From: an uncultured Planctomycetaceae bacterium
GTDB lineage: Bacteria > Planctomycetota > Planctomycetia > Planctomycetales > Planctomycetaceae
Direction: 5' to 3'
Length of the DNA: 46,097 nucleotides
NCBI GenBank assembly: GCA_913031625.1
Contig: CAJWGB010000015.1
Coordinates: 1 to 46,097, forward strand
Position numbers and translations under genes: made by a program. Each line of letters begins with the position of its first letter. Positions within the stretch are counted from its first letter, which is position 1. Below, piece by piece: positions 43,596 through 46,097 of this stretch. The notes under the pieces were generated by a model that did no database searches, was not told the DNA's origin, and was given only the letters and a program-made list of their open reading frames with translations.

Positions 43596-44246
43596 ATGTC
43601 AGACGTCCAGATTCCTCCCGTTACAGATCGACCGATTCGACTCGGCGTTCTGATTAGCGGCGGAGGCACAACGCTGCTGAATTTCCTTGAGTGTATCGAA
43701 GACGGTTCGCTCAATGCTGAGGTCGCTCTGGTCATCGCCAGTTCCGTCGACTGTCGAGGAATTGAGCGTGCTCAACAGGCAGGACTGAACTGTTGTGTTG
43801 TCGCTCGTCGAGGGTTTGGAAATACGGCAACATTTAGTGAACGAGTATTCGAACTGCTGCGCGAAGCAGAAGTTGATCTGGTCACGCTGGCTGGATTTCT
43901 GAGTTTGCTGGAGATTCCGACTGACTTCCACCACCGGGTGCTCAACATTCACCCATCTCTGATCCCTGCCTTTTGCGGCAAGGGGATGTACGGCCATCAT
44001 GTGCACGAGGCGGCCGTGGCACGCGGAGTTCGCGTGAGCGGCTGCACGGTCCACTTTGCTGACAATGAATACGATCACGGCCCCATTCTGCTGCAACGTG
44101 CGGTGGAACTGCCGGATGGAGCCGACGCCGATACAGTCGCCAGTCTGGTATTCGAGCAGGAAAAAATCGCCTACCCGGAAGCAATTCGCAGATACCAGTC
44201 AGGCCGCCTCACAATCAGCGGTCGGGCAACCCGACTCGACGGCTAG
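43596..44246 (+). CDS. purN: Phosphoribosylglycinamide formyltransferase
   Basis: A 216-residue protein, the usual PurN size. The N terminus has RLGVLISGGGTTLLNFLE (phosphate-binding), and the catalytic set is complete: NIHPSLIP with Asn117 and His119, and YDHGPI with Asp160. The stretch PAFCGKGMYG is the form found in many Gram-negative PurN proteins. It transfers a formyl group from 10-formyltetrahydrofolate to GAR in purine synthesis. It stands alone, 80 bases after the ABC operon. Confidence 0.95.
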   Translation: MSDVQIPPVTDRPIRLGVLISGGGTTLLNFLECIEDGSLNAEVALVIASSVDCRGIERAQQAGLNCCVVARRGFGNTATFSERVFELLREAEVDLVTLAGFLSLLEIPTDFHHRVLNIHPSLIPAFCGKGMYGHHVHEAAVARGVRVSGCTVHFADNEYDHGPILLQRAVELPDGADADTVASLVFEQEKIAYPEAIRRYQSGRLTISGRATRLDG

Positions 44247-44490
44247 AACGCATCGCTCGCCCCGGCCTGCTTGCAGATTCGTTTAACCGGCAGGCGCATG
44301 CGAATGGGGTGACCTGTGGTTTCCCCGATTGCGGAACGCCGGGCGTGCTTCTGGAATTTGAATAACGGAATCCGCCACAGCTTGAATTCAGAAGAGTGCG
44401 GAACAACACTGAGAATTCCTGTCAGGAACAGGGACTCGGCGGCGTCAGGCCCCGAGCCAATTGAGGAATCCAGCCGTTTGCAGGTCGACA

Positions 44491-45747
44491 ATGTCCAGCA
44501 CCAAACCACTGCCATTTGACGAAGCCACAGTCCGAGCGATTGCGGAAAAGTACCCCACACCGTTTTATCTCTACGATGAAGCCGGAATCCGCAACACGTG
44601 CCGCCAGCTCAATGAAGCCTTTTCATGGAGCGAAGGATTCCGCAACTATTTTGCCGTAAAGGCGACCCCCAATCCTCACATTCTGAAACTCGCAATAGAA
44701 GAGGGGCTCGGTGCTGACTGCTCGAGCAAAGCAGAATTGATTCTGAGCGAAAAGGTGGGCCTCACAGGCGAGCAGGTGATGTTCACCTCAAATAATACTC
44801 CGGCGTGGGAGTACCAGGCAGCACGGGAGCTGGGCGCCATCCTGAATCTTGATGACATCACGCATATCGAATTTGTCGAACAGTCAGTCGGTCTGCCGGA
44901 GTTGGTTTCCTTCCGTTACAACCCCGGGTCCGCCAGAGCCGGCAACGTGATCATTGGAAAACCTGAAGAAGCCAAGTATGGGTTCACAGAACAACAGCTG
45001 TTCGACGGCTATCGCATGCTGCAGGAAAAGGGCGTGCAGCGATTTGGTCTGCACACCATGGTGGCCAGCAACGAACTGGACGGCAGTTTTTTCGTCGAAA
45101 CCGCTCGAATGCTGTTTGACCTTGTCATTCGCATCCACCAGGAACTTGGTATTCGCATCGAGTTCACAAACCTCGGAGGCGGTATCGGGATCCCTTACCG
45201 ACCGGAAGACAAGGCGGTCGATCTTGCGTGGGTCGGTAATGAAATCAAAGCTCTCTATGAGCAGACTATTGTTCCAGCCGGCCTCGACCCTCTTCGTGTC
45301 GTTCTTGAAAACGGACGCATGATCACGGGACCTCATGGCTATCTGGTGACAAGCTGTATTCACCACAAGGAAATCTACCGCAAATACGTGGGTGTTGACG
45401 CATGCATGGCCAACCTGATGCGGCCCGGCATGTATGGTGCATATCATCACATTTCTGTGCTGGGTAAAGAAGATGCAGCAGCAGACACAGTCGTGGATGT
45501 TGTCGGCTCACTGTGTGAGAACAACGACAAGTTTGCGATTCAGCGTTCACTGCCACCCATCAATCGTGACGACCTGCTCGTGATTCACGACGCAGGAGCA
45601 CACGGACATGCCATGGGATTTCAGTACAACGGAAAACTGCGAAGTGCAGAACTGTTGTTGAAAGCAGACGGAAACGTCGAACAGATTCGACGCGCAGAGA
45701 CCTACGACGACTACTTTGCCACCGTCGATTTTTCATCGTTCCAGTAG
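44491..45747 (+). CDS. lysA: Diaminopimelate decarboxylase
   Basis: A 418-residue fold-type III PLP enzyme from the ATG at 44491, with AGG upstream. FAVKATPNP holds the cofactor lysine Lys57; FGLHTM (His188), NLGGGIGIPY (229-236) and LENGRMITGPHG bind the cofactor phosphate and substrate; CENND (Cys342) is the active-site cysteine from the partner subunit; and MYGAYHHI is the usual end-domain motif. It makes lysine from meso-diaminopimelate. The variants ENGR for EPGR and CENND for CESGD suggest a diverged branch; a related amino-acid or carboxynorspermidine decarboxylase cannot be fully excluded. Convergent to the DHH gene downstream. Confidence 0.87.
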   Translation: MSSTKPLPFDEATVRAIAEKYPTPFYLYDEAGIRNTCRQLNEAFSWSEGFRNYFAVKATPNPHILKLAIEEGLGADCSSKAELILSEKVGLTGEQVMFTSNNTPAWEYQAARELGAILNLDDITHIEFVEQSVGLPELVSFRYNPGSARAGNVIIGKPEEAKYGFTEQQLFDGYRMLQEKGVQRFGLHTMVASNELDGSFFVETARMLFDLVIRIHQELGIRIEFTNLGGGIGIPYRPEDKAVDLAWVGNEIKALYEQTIVPAGLDPLRVVLENGRMITGPHGYLVTSCIHHKEIYRKYVGVDACMANLMRPGMYGAYHHISVLGKEDAAADTVVDVVGSLCENNDKFAIQRSLPPINRDDLLVIHDAGAHGHAMGFQYNGKLRSAELLLKADGNVEQIRRAETYDDYFATVDFSSFQ

Positions 45748-45830
45748 GCCAGGCCCTGGTGATGAGTCCATACAACAGTTGATTCACTGCAGAGCATTGG
45801 CAGGGAGGTCGATGCCACCCTACTTCTGCG

Positions 45831-45863
45831 GTCGCCGCGCTCTGTGAGCCCGGACCAACGGGC
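45831..45863. repeat. Dispersed repeat with terminator-like hairpin
   Basis: The core GCCGCGCTCTGTGAGCCCG (45833-45851) matches the element at 24771 with one mismatch. Its end forms GCCCG/CGGGC (45848-45852, 45859-45863) followed by TTT. It lies between the convergent lysA and DHH genes and may stop transcription from either side. Confidence 0.5.
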
Positions 45864-45888
45864 TTTCCCTGCCACAGCTGTAATTGCG

Positions 45889-46097
45889 TCAGGCTGAACC
45901 CTGACCTGCAGTGTCTACGGACTTGAGCATCTTCAGGAACGCTTTGCGGACGGACTCAACGGCCGATTTAAAGTCTCCAGATACCGTCGCACCGGACGCG
46001 AGTCGATGCCCTCCCCCACCGAATCCCGCCCCTCGTTGGCGCGACTCGTGTGGACGCCCGTCGGGCTGCTGGTCAGCTGGATCCTGCTGATGTGGGC
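45889..46097 (-). CDS. DHH/DHHA1 phosphoesterase-like protein, 5' part cut off
   Basis: An open frame runs from the window edge to a TGA at 45891-45889, giving about 69 C-terminal residues. GFGGGGHRLASGATVSGDF matches the glycine-rich DHHA1 motif that ends NrnA-like oligoribonuclease/pAp phosphatase proteins, and a typical amphipathic helix follows (SAVESVRKAFLKML). The residues just before the motif (about 20) fit the family poorly, so a frame error or divergence is possible. The catalytic DHH half lies outside the window. Confidence 0.6.
   Translation of the reverse strand, partial: PHQQDPADQQPDGRPHESRQRGAGFGGGGHRLASGATVSGDFKSAVESVRKAFLKMLKSVDTAGQGSA

Noticed and set aside
1-46097. CRISPR array, insertion sequence or prophage
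   Set aside because: No regularly spaced repeats of 20-40 bases, no transposase or phage proteins and no paired long inverted repeats were seen.

Overview
The window looks like a chromosomal segment from a planctomycete (phylum Planctomycetota). The signs are a secreted sulfatase, a sialate O-acetylesterase-type esterase, an SGNH/alpha-beta hydrolase fusion, a pectate-lyase-like protein, a giant DUF1080/beta-propeller/PVC-type cytochrome c, and a small protein resembling the D subunit of formylmethanofuran dehydrogenase, which planctomycetes share with methanogens and methylotrophs. I cannot name a genus from the sequence alone.

Layout. 1-4.3 kb: the 3' end of an SGNH hydrolase, an MBOAT O-acyltransferase (together a cell-surface O-acetylation pair) and a membrane-anchored octaheme cytochrome c. 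4.4-9.1 kb: a glycine-cleavage operon (gcvH, full-length gcvP) translationally coupled to a membrane-anchored TAXI-type solute-receptor-like protein. 9.7-20.3 kb: an accessory carbohydrate/ester block with the esterase fusion, the FwdD-like protein (minus strand), the sialate O-acetylesterase, the sulfatase, an SMP-30/gluconolactonase, DUF2314, a Gfo/Idh/MocA oxidoreductase, a Nudix hydrolase and a pectate-lyase-like protein. The last of these overlaps a 711-residue membrane protein that I do not recognise. 22.4-24.8 kb: rpsB-tsf with a good promoter, a long structured leader and a textbook terminator.

24.9-31.8 kb, minus strand: a secreted alpha/beta hydrolase whose signal peptide is built by a 15-bp tandem repeat, and upstream of it a three-gene MukBEF-like condensin operon, jetA-jetB-jetC, of the Wadjet type. 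Wadjet normally carries a fourth gene, jetD, the toprim nuclease that cuts plasmid DNA. No jetD is present here on either side. This JetABC-without-JetD arrangement is the most interesting system in the window.

32.1-46.1 kb: serine acetyltransferase, a CPBP membrane protease, the 1274-residue DUF1080/cytochrome c mosaic, a tightly coupled three-gene ABC exporter operon (ATPase, permease, membrane-anchored extracytoplasmic partner), purN, lysA, and the 3' end of a probable DHH/DHHA1 phosphoesterase. Short hairpin-forming dispersed repeats sit in several intergenic gaps, often between convergent genes. No tRNA, rRNA, CRISPR array, insertion sequence or prophage was recognised. All functional calls come from reading motifs by eye; no database search was run.
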